This document shows, piece by piece, positions 1-11,249 of a stretch of 64,000 nucleotides of DNA. The position numbers were made by a program, and so were the translations under genes. The stretch is from Argyresthia goedartella (lineage: Eukaryota; Arthropoda; Insecta; Lepidoptera; Argyresthiidae). Position 1 is the first letter of the stretch, and each line of letters begins with the position of its first letter. The notes beneath the pieces were generated by a model that was given only the letters and a program-made list of their open reading frames with translations, searched no databases and was not told the DNA's origin. The stretch lies in assembly GCA_949825045.1 (NCBI GenBank), contig OX463810.1, positions 34,358,201 to 34,422,200 on the forward strand, in the 5' to 3' direction.

Positions 1-1740
1 CTACCTGTCCTCCGCCGTCAACTACTGGGATAATTTGAGCCATATGATCCAACAGATTGCTAGATGTACTTCGAGCCTTCCTGAAACCATGCTGAGCATC
101 TGACAGTTGAGGTTCTACTTGCGCTAGTAACTCCTTTTGGATCGCCGATTCAAATACTTTCGCAGGCGTACAAAGTACTGCTACCGGTCTGTAACCGTCA
201 ACCCTAGAGCCAGCCCTGCCCTTTGGAACAGGTATCACCCTGGTAACGTTCCAGCGCTCCGGAAAAGTCGCTAGCTCCAGACACTTATTATAAATGCATG
301 TCAACGGTTCAGCTAACACTTCCCGACAATCCCTCACAAGATATGGCGGAATGTCATCCGGCCCCGCCGACCGTTTCGGCTTGAGTCGCCTGAGAGCGTC
401 CCGGACCTGCCCCAGGAGTAGCCGGTCTACGTGCACGCGCGCCACATTCGCATCAGACTCAGCCATGGCATCGTCGACGTCTGATTTGGCTCGGTTCACA
501 CTATACACCGAATGGAAGTAATGCGCAAACTCCTGAGCGATCTCTTCCGACGAGAGCACCTCCCCATCCTTCATTATGTTTTGGGGGCACCTGCTGCCTC
601 TCATGGACTTAATATATCCCCAGAACGCCTTGGGGTCTTCACACATGTGGTTCTCCACTAGACGACTATACTGTTCTCTCGCTACTTTCATCAAAGTTTT
701 TACCCTAGCCCTACACAGTGAAAATTCTACATAATCCAAATTTAATTTACTAGCTTTATACTTCTTATGCAAATACCATTTTAGTTTAATTTCTCTGATT
801 ACTTCCCTAGTATACCACTTTGGATAGACTTACTCTTCCTTCACCTTTCTTTGCCTTTTCTTTGGGACAAACATATCAAAAATTATATTCAATGAAGTAT
901 AAAAATAATCTAACCCGCCTTCTAAGTCGTCACAGGTGTACAACGGCGCCCAGTCTATGTTCGCTATTGCCGAGTATAGAGATAAAAAATCTGCTTTGTT
1001 AAAATTCCCACCGGTCTGTGTATTACGCGATGAGTCACCCCTAGCGTTATCAGTGGAATATCCGAGATGCGCGCGAGTACGACTGCTCGTCTCCACTACC
1101 ACATCCAACGGGGGGTGGTACTTATCCACTGGTAATAAGGCCGTGTCCGCCGCGCGCACGCTCACGCATGAAATGTCTTTGTCACACTTACTTAAAACTA
1201 AATCTAATTGACGATTGTTGCAGTTATTTACGTTGTTACCCTGTCTGAACCCGCAGTATGTTACAAAATATTCATAGTAACTACGTATCTCTACTGTACT
1301 AGAAAATAAATTAATGTCACCCACTATTATACTACTATACTTATCACAATATTGTTCAATTATTCTAAACATGAGCATATATTCTACTTCGCTCGTGTTT
1401 GGAGGTATGTAGATACAACACAATAGCCATAAAAATCTATTTTGTGCATACACCGCACCCGTAACCAGTTCAAACGAATGATTGTCAATATTCACATTAC
1501 CCGGCACAGCGACTCTGCGAAGTTCGAATCGCGGTGTGGCCACGAGACATGCACCGCCTTGCTTCCGGCCGTCCGCCCTGTCACAGCGCAAAATAGCATA
1601 CCCGGGTGGAACTATTTCTGCATCCTGAATGGATTCAGCACAGCCTGTCTCCGTAAACGCGAATATGTCTGCCGTCGATGAGTGGAAGCTGGAATAAACC
1701 TCAGCCAGCTTAGATACAAAGGTGCTTTCCTTTATTTTTT
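1..1740 (-). mobile_element. Non-LTR retrotransposon (LINE, CR1/Jockey type), endonuclease plus start of reverse transcriptase, cut by window edge
   Basis: Read on the minus strand from about 1740, one frame encodes an apurinic-type endonuclease and then enters a reverse transcriptase. Visible landmarks are the early ADIFAFTETG block, IVGDIN in mid-domain, the Asp-His-like PPLDVVV end of the endonuclease, and then the RT entry blocks SAGPDDIPPYLV, RVDGYRPVAVL and AQHGFRKARST. The frame is broken only once, by an in-frame TAA at 832-830 between the endonuclease and the RT linker. The N-terminus of the endonuclease is missing, so the copy is 5'-truncated. It starts exactly where a hAT transposase gene breaks off, so it probably inserted into that element in the same orientation. 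The rest of the RT lies left of base 1. The CR1/Jockey assignment is from motif style only. Confidence 0.88.
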
Positions 1741-2256
1741 CTATGACTCGTCACGAACGTCAGTAGCCATATCGCTTATCCTGCGTTGAACGGTATTGTC
1801 AGAGAGAGGTATACTTTTGAGTTTTTCGACCTCTTGTTTCCCAAACATAATATCTGCTATATCTAATATAGCTGGTAAAATCAAATTTTCGGCAATAGTG
1901 TGAGGTTTTCCTGCTTTAGCCACACGAAAAGCTACTCGATAACTAGCAAGCAACGCTTTCTCATTTAGGTTGGACATTTGCACTATACCAGTTTTTTGAT
2001 GTTGAAGAGCTTGCAATTTTCTCTCAAAAAATTCCACGGGCTTATTTTTTTCATTTGGATGTTTTGTGTTAAGGTGGCGTGTTAATTTCGACGGCTTCAT
2101 GCTTTCTCTTGATAAAGTTTCAAAGCAAATAACGCACTGTGGTTTATTGTCAGTCACAGTAAACCCGAATTTCAAATAATTGTCGTCATAAAGACGTTTC
2201 TTCTTTGTTTTACTTCCACTACTTTCACTTTTTGATCTTTTCAGGAATTTATCCAT
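1741..2256 (-). pseudogene. hAT-superfamily transposase, N-terminal BED zinc-finger part, truncated
   Basis: The 171-residue frame starts at an ATG with MDKFLKRSKSES and contains a BED-type zinc finger: Cys41, Cys44, His61 and His66 around SRESMKPSKLTRHL. The following block (KALLASYRVAFRVAKAGKPH and AENLILPAILDI) is the conserved segment that precedes the catalytic region in ZBED5/SCAND3-like hAT transposases. The known family runs to about 600 residues; here the frame stops shortly after DMATDVRDE, exactly at the LINE junction near 1740, so the RNase-H-like catalytic core is absent. The N-terminal part itself has no stop or frameshift, which suggests a fairly young element killed by the LINE. 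Whether it could be a domesticated ZBED gene is less likely, because a hAT terminal repeat lies upstream. Confidence 0.85.
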
Positions 2257-2746
2257 GTTAAATTATTACAAATCACTACAAATGCGTAATTCTTACAAAT
2301 AAAAGTAAAAACAATGTCTAACGGTCGTCAAACAATTAAAAGTCGACGTGAATTGAGTGAGTATCGCGTCGTCCCGCGACCCCTCCCCCGCAACGCTCGT
2401 TGTGTCCCGCTCGTTCGTTCACTCTCAACAACTCGCCAGCTAGCCACCCACCACACTTGCCGGGCGGTCGGCATCGGCCTTGGTCGTACGTGCGTATGTG
2501 CGTAAATTGCTGCGACGTATTCGATGTATATAGATTTAAAATAATGTGTTTTAAGTACATACTATATTATGTACTTATATCCGAATCCTAATTATGGAGA
2601 CGCATAAAAATACGTCGTATGGAACGAATATTTGTAACGCTGTAACATACACGTACATATATGATAAAAAAGCGAAGGGTCGGGGGGTCGCGAAATGTTT
2701 TTTCATACCAAGGGGGTCGCATCATGAAAAAGGTTGAAAAACACTG
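2257..2746 (-). mobile_element. hAT element 5' region and terminal inverted repeat
   Basis: This is the leader of the transposase above. On the minus strand the outer end reads CAGTGTTTTTCAACC and then runs into GCGACCCCC, the typical end of Charlie/Ac-like hAT transposons. The base string just outside, CTCTAAAA (2747-2754), fits the usual 8-bp hAT target pattern nTnnnnAn. The partner end and second target copy should lie left of the LINE, outside the window. A GC-rich patch at 2365-2485 may be the element's promoter region; no TATA box is obvious there. Confidence 0.75.
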
Positions 2747-2754
2747 CTCTAAAA

Positions 2755-3984
2755 AAACGGCGCAACCGTATCGAGTTTGAGCTCATTTGTTTCGTCTTGT
2801 GAAGTAGGTACTCTGGTCCTATTTTTTTTTAATGTGACGTCTTCAGAGTTTCTCTAATCCCATAGCGTTGTGGTGGTAGGGAATACCAATTTTCTTAATT
2901 ATCACCATTCTAAAGTTTTAAGAGTCAAACTTATTGAAGAACCAGACGGTCAAAATTAACGGGAAAATGACAAGTCTGTCGACTAGTTAAAGTGAAATGA
3001 GATTTACTTTGTGTTACCATAGAGTAATAATATTTATTAGACTATGGTGTTACCTATATAATTTACAGAATATATTATTGAATTGATAAAAGATGTAAAT
3101 CTCGCAGCAAGTTTCCATATCCTAAATAAATTGTGTGATGTAATTAATTGATGGTTTTGATTCAATTTAAAGTTTATTTTCTTCTTTTTAGAGCTTTAAA
3201 ATAAAATATATTGTTTTATGTTTTTTTACTTTTAATTTTTACTAAAGTTATGCTCTGTAGGCATGACATTTGTTAAATCGTCACCAAATATCTATCAAAA
3301 CTCAAAGAACTTGACCTTGACGCAGATATTCAACCTCTTTGTCAGTCAAGTACCCTTAATACCCATTTTTTAACCTATTTTACCTAAATAATTTAGCAGA
3401 CTCGCCCGTGTCGTCTGTAGGTATTGCAAGTAATTAAATTCATAATTATGTACGGTATTACAAGTATAAAACGCTCGTAATATTTATGTCCGTACGACTT
3501 TATGTACTTAGTACTAGCTGGTGAAAAAATATGAATATTCCAAGCGCATAGTATTTGTGTAAGGTAAGAACCCACTTTGATTCCGAGAACTGTTAAGATT
3601 ATAAGTGTAAATACGCCGAGCTAGAAAAAGGGACCATAACAATAGTCAAGTGTAATTTACTGGAATTTGCTATTTAGATGTGACTTTATTACAAAATGTT
3701 ATTCGCTTTCGCTTTTTAATTTTTAGATGCAAAGTAATTATTACGTGGTTTATATACATATATACAGGATGTACAGATGTATATTTTCCCTAGTTATTTC
3801 CCTAGCCCCTGGTGCGCCATCATTATAAATCTTTTCTCACACTGCCGGCTCGAAGGACCAGCATTTCTTACTCACAGACTCACGTCTCGCGGCAAGGACC
3901 AAATTAAGAGAGACAGAAGTTCAAAGTGTGTTGTCAAAACTCATGATTACCTCAATCTAAACCAAACCTTGACGTCTTCATAGC
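2755..3984. other. AT-rich gene-free stretch, probable caveolin intron
   Basis: I looked on the minus strand for the C-terminal caveolin exon that should follow 4169 and did not find it. A short open stretch with a CAG acceptor-like and GGTAAAA donor-like border near 3380-3415 does not match the family. No repeat or ORF of note is visible. Confidence 0.4.
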
Positions 3985-4068
3985 TTGAGCCCTGTCACGC
4001 AAAATTACTGACTTACTGATTTGGGCTCAGTTGTGCCTCAGCGAGAGAAACAGGCGTGTCGCTGTGTT
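3985..4068 (+). repeat. SINE-2 tail fragment
   Basis: The stretch from CCTGTCACGCAAAATTACTG to the GTGTCGCTGTG end matches the 3' half of the tRNA-derived SINE seen whole at 21223-21500. It is diverged and truncated at its 5' end. It ends a few bases from the duplicated caveolin exon tail. Confidence 0.6.
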
Positions 4069-4079
4069 TGCTTACTAAC

Positions 4080-4120
4080 CTCAAACGCCAGAGAAGCGAT
4101 CAGCTCAGTGCCAGCGCACC
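4080..4120 (-). pseudogene. Decayed duplicate of the caveolin exon's donor end
   Basis: On the minus strand GCGCTGGCACTGAGCTG...TTTGAG followed by GTTAGTAAG parallels the true exon end GCGTTAGCACTGGGCTG...TTTGAG followed by GTTGGTAAC, 89 bases downstream in the transcript. The copy has lost four bases and has a TGA where the exon has the Cys codon TGC, so it cannot replace the exon in frame. The GT donor-like site is still present. It is best read as an old short tandem duplication; an alternative, former 3' exon extension, cannot be ruled out. Confidence 0.55.
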
Positions 4121-4168
4121 CATCCGGCTCGAATTAAAGTGGTTCTGGAAGTAGCCTTGGTTACCAAC

Positions 4169-4348
4169 CTCAAAAGCCAGGCAGGCGAAACAGCAGCCCA
4201 GTGCTAACGCACACGGCGGGGCAATGATCACGGCTAGCACTGTGTAGCACCAGTTGCGCGCGTGCTTGAAGCAGACGGTGCTGAGACGCCAGGCACACTC
4301 GGGGCTGCGAGCACCTTCCGGCTCGCCGATCACGTCGTCCCACACTAT
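4169..4348 (-). CDS. Caveolin, internal exon with signature motif and membrane hairpin
   Basis: Caveolins insert a hydrophobic hairpin into the plasma membrane and oligomerise to shape caveolae. This 60-codon exon begins after a strong acceptor (pyrimidine run ending CCCCCAG at 4349-4351) and ends at GAG followed by GT at 4168-4167. It encodes DDVIGEPEGARS, matching the family signature (F/W)EDVIAEPEG; then a scaffolding-like stretch, AWRLSTVCFKHARNWCY; then the intramembrane segment from TVLAVIIAPPCALALG to FACLAFE. It is phase 0 at both ends and joins directly to the exon ending at 23431, making GHVQ-IVWDDVIGEP, as in other caveolins. The usual C-terminal part (about 60 residues with palmitoylated cysteines) is not found in the window, so further exons must lie to the left. 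A donor four bases further on is also possible. Confidence 0.85.
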
Positions 4349-4639
4349 CTGGGGGAGGTAAATATAAACATAAGGCTTGTATCGGAAAAATTAGCAACTC
4401 TGTTTGTGGCACATGATATTTTCTTGAATCCAAGTTCTACCAACAAACAATTATTTAAGCAGTCCTACAAACGCCTAAAGAGGGTGATTGTTTTGACACA
4501 AAAGGCGCAAAATGATTATTACATCAAAACATCGTCTAACAAAAGCCAAGCGGAATTCCAGAGAAAGTAATTAACAACACATACCTAAAGACAGTATTAA
4601 TTGCATTAAATTAAATGCAGATTTGTTAACAAACCCCAT

Positions 4640-6425
4640 AGAAATAGCACAAGCCTTCAATAATAATTTTATTGACGAAATTAAACCACTGTGACATTAC
4701 TGCTATTATCACTATTGTAATTATGGTGGGAAATCATTCAAACATCAGTCGGAATGATTTGAATAAAAGTGTTGAAAAACTTCTAGACTTACATAGTAGG
4801 ATGAAGTGCAAATTTATACTAAGCTATTTTCCATACGCTATGAATTTATTTAATTTAACGTGTCATCACAGCAATGCTATTTTTATTTCGATGTCGATAT
4901 CTGTCTGATAAATATAGAAAATTAGTAGCTACATTGTTAGCTTATAATATATGCGACGTCGCTATAGTTGGTTTAATCAAGTACAACTTGACATCAGCTG
5001 TTTTTGTTCAACACACTAATCCGAAACCTGCTTATGTTAAGAGTTATATGACATGCACCCCTATTGGGAATTCACCGGTTAATCATACTTTGCATGCAAC
5101 ATTGGAATCTGTTCCAGTTCATAAGACAATAGAGGAAATCTCTAGCATACAAGAGCCACTAAATATGTCAAGCCCCACTTAAATATTACCCATCAAAACA
5201 TCCAGGGGCTACGTGGCAAAGAACTTGTATTAGAATTATTTCTAAAAAAAACTGACATCGATGTTATTTGTGTTACAGAACACTGATTAAAGGAAAATAT
5301 GATGTCTTTAAATATAAATAATTACAAAATTGTTGTTACGATAGAAAGACTGCTGATAGAGGTGGTTCTTTAATCTTAATAAAAATGATATTAAGGTGAA
5401 ATAACGGAAAGATATTCATGCACTTACTTTTGAAAGACAAATAGAGGTATTCTGTGTTGAGTTAGATAGCCATATTATTGTTTGTGTCTACAGGCCACCG
5501 AGGGATGAAACAAACCATGGCAATTTCGAAATATTTGAGAAAATTATGGAGGAAGCCCTCACTAAACTATGTTATAATAGAAAAAAGTTCATTATTTGTA
5601 GCGATCTTAATGTAGATTTGCTTGTAGGAACAACAATGAAACAACGACTAATAACTTTATTCAAATCGTTTAATTTATGTTTTGTTGATATTTCTAGAGC
5701 CGACTAGATTTACACTTACCAGCCAAACTTTCTTAGATAAAACGCTTTTTGTGACTGTGCATTCACAATTAAAAATGTAATTCACTGTTTACTATCCGAT
5801 CACAGTGGTCAAACAGTCAGTCCCAATTGCTAGTAAGGATAAGACTGGTCCATTTTATAGGCCTATTACAGCCCATAGACTTGAGACATATACGAAAAAT
5901 TTAGATATACATTTGCCAGTACCGGATTTTAATGAACAGAACCCAAACAAAATCTACTCAGACTTCTTCAACATTATTCAAACAGAATTCAAGATTTTAT
6001 TTTTAATTAAAGAAAGTCAGTGACTACAACGGTAAATCTAAATTTATTGACTGGACAACGTTTGGAATTCGTGAAAGTAGAGTTATCTTGTATGACCTTT
6101 TTGAACAAAAAACCTATAACTTTGATCGAAATGTTAACAAATCTTCCAAAACTTTTAAGTTGGTTTGTAGAACTGCAAAAACTTTACACATTAATAGAAA
6201 AATACAAAATTCAAATAATATAATGAACGTATATTTAAAAGTATGTGTGTATGTATACAGTAATGTATATTTAAAATTTCATCATGTATATCCCCAGGAC
6301 ATTGTCAAAACGTTTAGATTACTTAACTTAAAAAATACTGAAGACCTGTGGGGTATATCAGTCAAAGTCAGTTCAGTGTAATTCTAGTTATAGCCCCACT
6401 TAGTTATATATTCTCCATTCTATAT
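4640..6425 (+). mobile_element. LINE family alpha, copy A: ORF1-like end, endonuclease and RT entry, degraded
   Basis: Three broken frames follow each other. From about 4670 to 5180 comes an ORF1-like segment (IVIMVGNHSNISRNDLNKSV, then KPAYVKSYMTCTPIGNSP). From 5185 to 5720 an endonuclease is recognisable (HQNIQGLRGKELVLELFLKK, DIDVICVTEH, then YRPPRDETN), with a TGA in place of the Trp of TEHW. From 5800 to 6220 comes the linker before RT, and at 6295-6380 the RT entry block DIVKTFRLLNLKNTEDLWG. The same block starts copy C at 29339, so A and C belong to one family. Stops and frameshifts make it inactive. The VGN block recalls the esterase-like ORF1 domain of CR1 elements, but this is tentative. 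Confidence 0.75.
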
Positions 6426-8085
6426 CTTAGCGTCTTGACCCGATGATTGAACAATCTGTGCTTTTAATTCGTTCCCCTCATGGGCCATCAAAAAATATCG
6501 ATGGAAAGGACCTAATTCCACCTGGGAGCCTACATGATGATGTGATAGGGGTAGGTGTCACCTCGTGGCATCCGAATGCCGAACCCCAAACTGGATGCTG
6601 CACGTGGCCCTACGGATGATGACTGCAGCAGGAATGTGGAATGCCAGCCAGACCCTAGCTATCAGACCAGGCGGCACAGGACCGAAGGCAGGGCCACCAC
6701 CCACGTGTTCGTGGGAAACTGATTGTCGCCGCGTCAGGGGCCGCCCCTTTCCAAAGGTGCTGTGATTTTGGTTGACGAGTGAAGAATGAAACGTTGCCTG
6801 GAGTTTGATGATACTGAATTTATTTACTTTAAGCACTACAATTATGAGAACTGAAACTTCGCGCTATGCGTTGACAATTGAGATTTCATATTATGATACG
6901 ACCGACCGCGGGGGTATCTATTGAACAAGATTAAACTGAGAGTTACATTTTTGACACACTGAGAGAATACTATATCACACGACCGCCCGAGGCGACGCCT
7001 TTTGAACAAGACGTGATAGATTGAATTATTGCGTGTGTTCAGGCTTCTCGGCACCTAATGACCTCGCAGGGGCCCATCAGCTACGAGGTAGCGTAGCGAT
7101 CAGATGCCAAGAAGTGTGAACGTCGGCGATTCACCGAGCTAATACTTATGGAGTCGATCTAACCTGGTCTGTGCTTCGGTCCCGTCAACCTCCTGTCTCT
7201 CTGCAAGGCCCGGGTGCACCCTAGGCTCTTCTTGGTAGACAGGTTCTTCAGCCAACCAGGTATGACTGGCAGGCCAGCTTCGACGAGCACAGTGTTCCAA
7301 CACAGGTTATGTTACGTGGGAAAAACCAATCGGCCACGTAAATGCGAACTTTATCTGGTTCGGGGAACCACAACACACTCAGCTATCTAGACAATCCTGA
7401 GGGAACCCCAAATACAATTCCAGATGGACTGCGATTTAATTTCAATGCCCTGTACCAATACGCGTTACATTGCGAGGGCTTTTCGTCTGTCAGTTGTCAA
7501 AAACTGCTAGGTTGGCAGCAACGTCAAATTCAAAATGGCCGTTCAGAAACCATCGATCGAATATCGATTTGGAATCGAACAGCGTGACTCTTCTTACATG
7601 AACCACTGTTTACAGAGATAGACAGCATAGCGATGACAATTGATCGGTCGCTCCATAGTATGGACCTTTACAAACTGAAATATTATATTAATTTGGACCA
7701 ACAAAGTTTAAAAGAGTCAACCTTTAGAATTCTCCAAAAAAAAAAAGTTATATCCAACATTTTGATGAGGCAAACGATGCACCAAACAGCCTGTATTATA
7801 ACGCTCTGGTGAAATACTACGCCGTCCTCCATTTGGGTCACTCTAGGCCCCCTCAAGGAGGTCCCATCCCACTGGTTATTAGCAGGGTTAAGTTGAATAT
7901 TGTAGATACATTTTACACCCCCCTGTAGTGCTAAGGATAGGCACTTGAAAGGGTGGTGGTTCCCCATTCGAACGGCATTGTAGAAGCTATTGATGAAAAT
8001 TGGGGCGATAAGAATAGCAGATTATAAATTAAGCCAGTCTGTACGGCGGCGTATTGCTTCTCTTACCCAATATTTGTGTTTATCC
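6426..8085. other. Unassigned, locally GC-richer intronic sequence
   Basis: The part 6550-7330 has higher GC than its surroundings and holds an open frame of about 90 codons on each strand, but none matches a family I know. Two similar short segments (CGACCGCGGG...GAACAAG near 6900 and CGACCGCCCG...GAACAAG near 6980) suggest an old internal duplication. It is probably an unclassified transposon remnant. Confidence 0.3.
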
Positions 8086-8089
8086 AACC

Positions 8090-8317
8090 GATACTATAAA
8101 TGTGAAAGTAGCGATGTTTAGATGTTTGTGTGTTTGTGCCTCAATCACGCTAAAACGTCTGAACGGATTTGAATTAAATTTAGCAGAGAGATAGTTTATG
8201 AGCTAGATTAACATATAGGATTATTTTTATCCGACCGCGCCAGAAGGGGAGTAAGGATATCTCGGTAAATTATAATTCCTAGGAACACGCAGATGAAGTT
8301 GCGAGCATCAGCTAGTA
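8090..8317 (+). repeat. Dispersed lepidopteran repeat ending in CATCAGCTAGT
   Basis: The order GTTTGTGTGTTTGTG, CAATCACGCTAAAACG, TGAACGGATTTGAAT, then GATGAAGTTGCGAGCATC and a CTAGT end is one I recognise from many lepidopteran genomes, where the consensus ends GTCGCGGGCAxCAGCTAGT. The CTAG end would fit a Helitron 3' terminus; an RTE-type LINE tail is the alternative. The LINE fragment at 8325 begins directly after it. Confidence 0.55.
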
Positions 8318-8324
8318 ATATATA

Positions 8325-9302
8325 AATAATTTAGAGGATGCTGGGAAACTGCAAGAAGACATTAATAGAGTAGTGGCCTGGAGTACAGAAAATCGGCTGC
8401 AATTCAACAACTCAAAATGTGTCACAATAACTTTTACTAGGTCGCGCACTCCCATGGTGAACAACTACCAGGTCAACCAGACCCCAATGGAAAGAGTCAG
8501 CGAAGTTAAAGATTTAGGAGTCACACTTAGGACTGATTTGACATTTAAAGATCATATAATTAAAAGCTGTAAAAAAGCGTACAGGAACCTAGGTTTTATA
8601 CTAAGACGGGTACAACATTTTGAAAACATCAAAGCGATTAAAGTTTTCTATAACGCGCTGGTGAGAAGCCATTTCGAATGTAACGCGGTAATTTGGGCTC
8701 CATACGAAAATAAATATATTGATATGTTGGAGAGAATCCAGAATAAATTTATTAGATATTTATATTTAAAACAGTATGGGGTCTATCCGTTGTACCCATT
8801 AATGTACCCAACCTTGTTTACCTTAGGCATGATTGGATACAACGAAGTAAGAGTGAGGAGGGATTTGGCGTTAGCCACTTACGTGGAAAAATCTACGCAG
8901 CGGACATCCTGCGTAGAATCTGTTTATGTGTGCCGGACGGCTACGTGCATCGGCGCCGACGCCCCGGGTTGCTGTACTGCCGCGCGCGCGCACACACTTG
9001 CTAGGCAAAGCGCCGTTCACGCGCACACTCCGAACTCTTAATATGATAGCGGAGGAGATAGACATGTTCTCCTGCGCTCTGACTGAATTTACAAGGTTCA
9101 ATCCACCATTATGCATTATAAGTTATGGATTGTGATGTTCACATTAAGTATTTAATCAATATAATTGAATTAATTATGTTACCTACTTATAATTATAATG
9201 TTATGTACTTTGGATAACTACACTATCGAATTAGGCTTCTCACCTGTAATGATATGTGTGTGTGTAGATAAATAAATAAATAAAATAAATAAATATTATA
9301 TC
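8325..9302 (+). mobile_element. LINE 3' part: C-terminal reverse transcriptase end and A-rich tail
   Basis: Starts inside the RT thumb region with EDAGKLQEDINRVVAWSTEN, followed by KCVTITFTRSRTP, EVKDLGVTLRTDLTFKDHI and RSHFECNAVIWAPY, blocks typical of CR1/Jockey RT C-termini. The frame is clean to about 8880, then the protein continues in a second frame (ILRRICLCVPDGYVHRR) and, after the CG/CA run near 8990, in a third (TLRTLNMIAEEIDMFSCALT). These two frameshifts inactivate it. The copy is 5'-truncated and ends in an (AAAT)n tail at 9268-9300. It differs from family alpha. Confidence 0.85.
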
Positions 9303-9608
9303 AATGTCATGTTAAAAAGTTTATGCAATGGTCCATTTCAGTGGGAGATCTTTTGCATTGCTCCCGTACAGCTTTATTTTTCTATCAAGCTATTAGCATC
9401 ACCACATTTATTCTTCAAGCAATTCATTCAAATAAGAAGCGCGCGCAGACGACTTCTGTGCAATCATGCGAAAACGCACTCAGCCATTGTCGACAGAACG
9501 TGGGGCAGTACCAGCGCCATTCTCAGGGTGACCTCGGGGTGTCAGTCAAAGTTACCTCAACAAATAAATACATGTATTTTTATTTCATTTATTTAAGTAA
9601 TTAAATAA

Positions 9609-10500
9609 ATACGAGGGTCATGCCAAAAGAAATTACATACTCTATGCTCTTTTGATTGATACTGGCCAGCTATACACCATCGTAAAAGCTGATTAAATTG
9701 CTAACATTTATATATTTATATATAAATGTATAGCGATATATTTTATTATATTTTTTTTCTGATTTAATCTGGCGGGAACTGGCGGTTACAATGGAAATTA
9801 GTCGACGAGATTTTGGAGTTTTGATTTATTATGACTTTAAAAAAGTTTAAAGCCCCAATAATGTTTTGAACTTTTAACCACGACTTTTGGTGAGTCTGCT
9901 TGTTCTCGTTTTTAATTGCTTTGGTGAATTTAAAAGAGGGCGGGAGAGGTTTGAAGACTAGGCGAAGTTGGGGCGACTACCAACCGCAGTTACTCAAGAA
10001 AATGTGCAAGCCGTGGAAAAAAATATCCGTGAGAACCGACGAATTACATACGTACAGCTTGAGCGAGATCTAGGCATTGGATCAGCAGCACTGCAAACCA
10101 TAATTCATTTACATCTGTCCCTCCATAAGCGTTGTTCGAGATGGGTGCCGCATAAACTCAACGATTGGCAGAAAGAACGCCGCGTGGAATGGTGTAAACT
10201 TACGATAAATAACTCGACGCTGGCGAGAAGAAAACTGTATATGATATACTGACAGGTGACGTTCGTTCGTGCTGCCGAGCACGAAGCACACTGAAACAAT
10301 TGTTGGCTTCAATTTTTTGCAAGACTGGTCATATTGCGACTGTGGTGTTAGAGGATCAAAGAACTGTCACCTCAGAATGGTATGTGACAGTTTGTGCTCC
10401 ACAAGTGTTGTCAGCTTGGTGTCGCAAGCGGCCAAAGTCAGGAACCCAGCACCTGCTCTGGCACCACATACGCAAGCATTTTGCCCAAGCTGAAACAGAG
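9609..10500 (+). mobile_element. mariner transposon, decayed and 3'-truncated
   Basis: The left end TACGAGGGTCATGCCAAAAG is a mariner terminal repeat starting at a TA dinucleotide. The transposase begins at 9790 with MEISRRDFGVLIYYDFK, the usual mariner start, then shifts frame. Helix-turn-helix residues follow at 9968-10100 (LPTAVTQENVQAVEK, RRITYVQLERDLGIGSAALQ), then CSRWVPHKL...WQKERRVEWC. The catalytic stretch TGDE survives only as a broken TGDV-like piece near 10253, and later ASIFCKTGHIATVVLEDQRT is readable in another frame. The second and third catalytic Asp region and the right terminal repeat are missing. At least four frame breaks are present. Confidence 0.85.
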
Positions 10501-11110
10501 TCGGATCTGTCAATAAGTGTACCAAATTACAATCTATTTCAGTCGGTTCAAAATTTGGTCGTTTAATATTACTATAACACACCTGGGACAGACACACGAG
10601 TAATGCTATAGTGGTTGGTTACGTTTTTCCTTTGTAAAGTACCCTAAGAAGGCCAAACACAAAGAGTTCGTTAACATGTTTATCGAACACACACTCCGTT
10701 TCGTTCCCAGTGTAGAAGTGGGTAGTAACAAGTGGGTTAAATTACTCGTCACGCGATGACCGGCCTTTTTCGCGGGTTTCCCGCTCTATTACTACTGGCT
10801 GGTAGGAAAAGCGGATGCTTGTTTCTTTTTAATAGTAAAGCTAGATTTGCTTTTTATTCGTGATTGTCTATCAAAACGGACATTTGGCAGTGGTGTTCGG
10901 AGTCTAAAAACTTTTTTAATATTTCATTCAGTTTTAATTTCCAAAGCTACAATATCAATCATGAATTGATTTTATTTTTGTTTTCATTTTCACGTATATC
11001 ATATCGAATAGACCACGAGCATATTAAAATATTACATTTATAATTTAATACTAAAAAAACGCGAGTTGTGTCTGGTAGTTGACAGTTTGGCGCGAAAACG
11101 GGCCTACATA
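10501..11110. other. Gene-free intronic stretch
   Basis: AT-rich sequence without a coherent frame or a repeat I recognise, apart from a CG-richer patch near 10750-10790. Confidence 0.3.
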
Positions 11111-11115
11111 GAGTA

Positions 11116-11249
11116 GAAGTTACGTAATAGTTGTTGTCAGTAAGGGACAGAGCTATGCGTCAATCTCCTTCTCCTTGTTTCGCATAGAACAGGAAAGGGA
11201 GACTGACTCATATCTCTGTTCTTTACTGACAACAAATATTACTTCAGTT
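11116..11249. repeat. Imperfect inverted repeat (MITE-like)
   Basis: Arms of about 50 bases, 11116-11168 and 11198-11249, fold on each other; the inner 35 bases (TTGTCAGTAAGGGACAGAG... against TTGTCAGTAAAGAACAGAG...) differ at only about six or seven positions. The loop is about 29 bases. No coding capacity. Confidence 0.65.

Noticed and set aside
294..1681. Plus-strand open frames over the LINE
   Set aside because: They are antisense shadows of the minus-strand endonuclease and RT frame, which has clear motifs.
3380..3415. Small caveolin C-terminal exon
   Set aside because: The splice-like borders exist, but the encoded residues do not resemble the family's C-terminal region.
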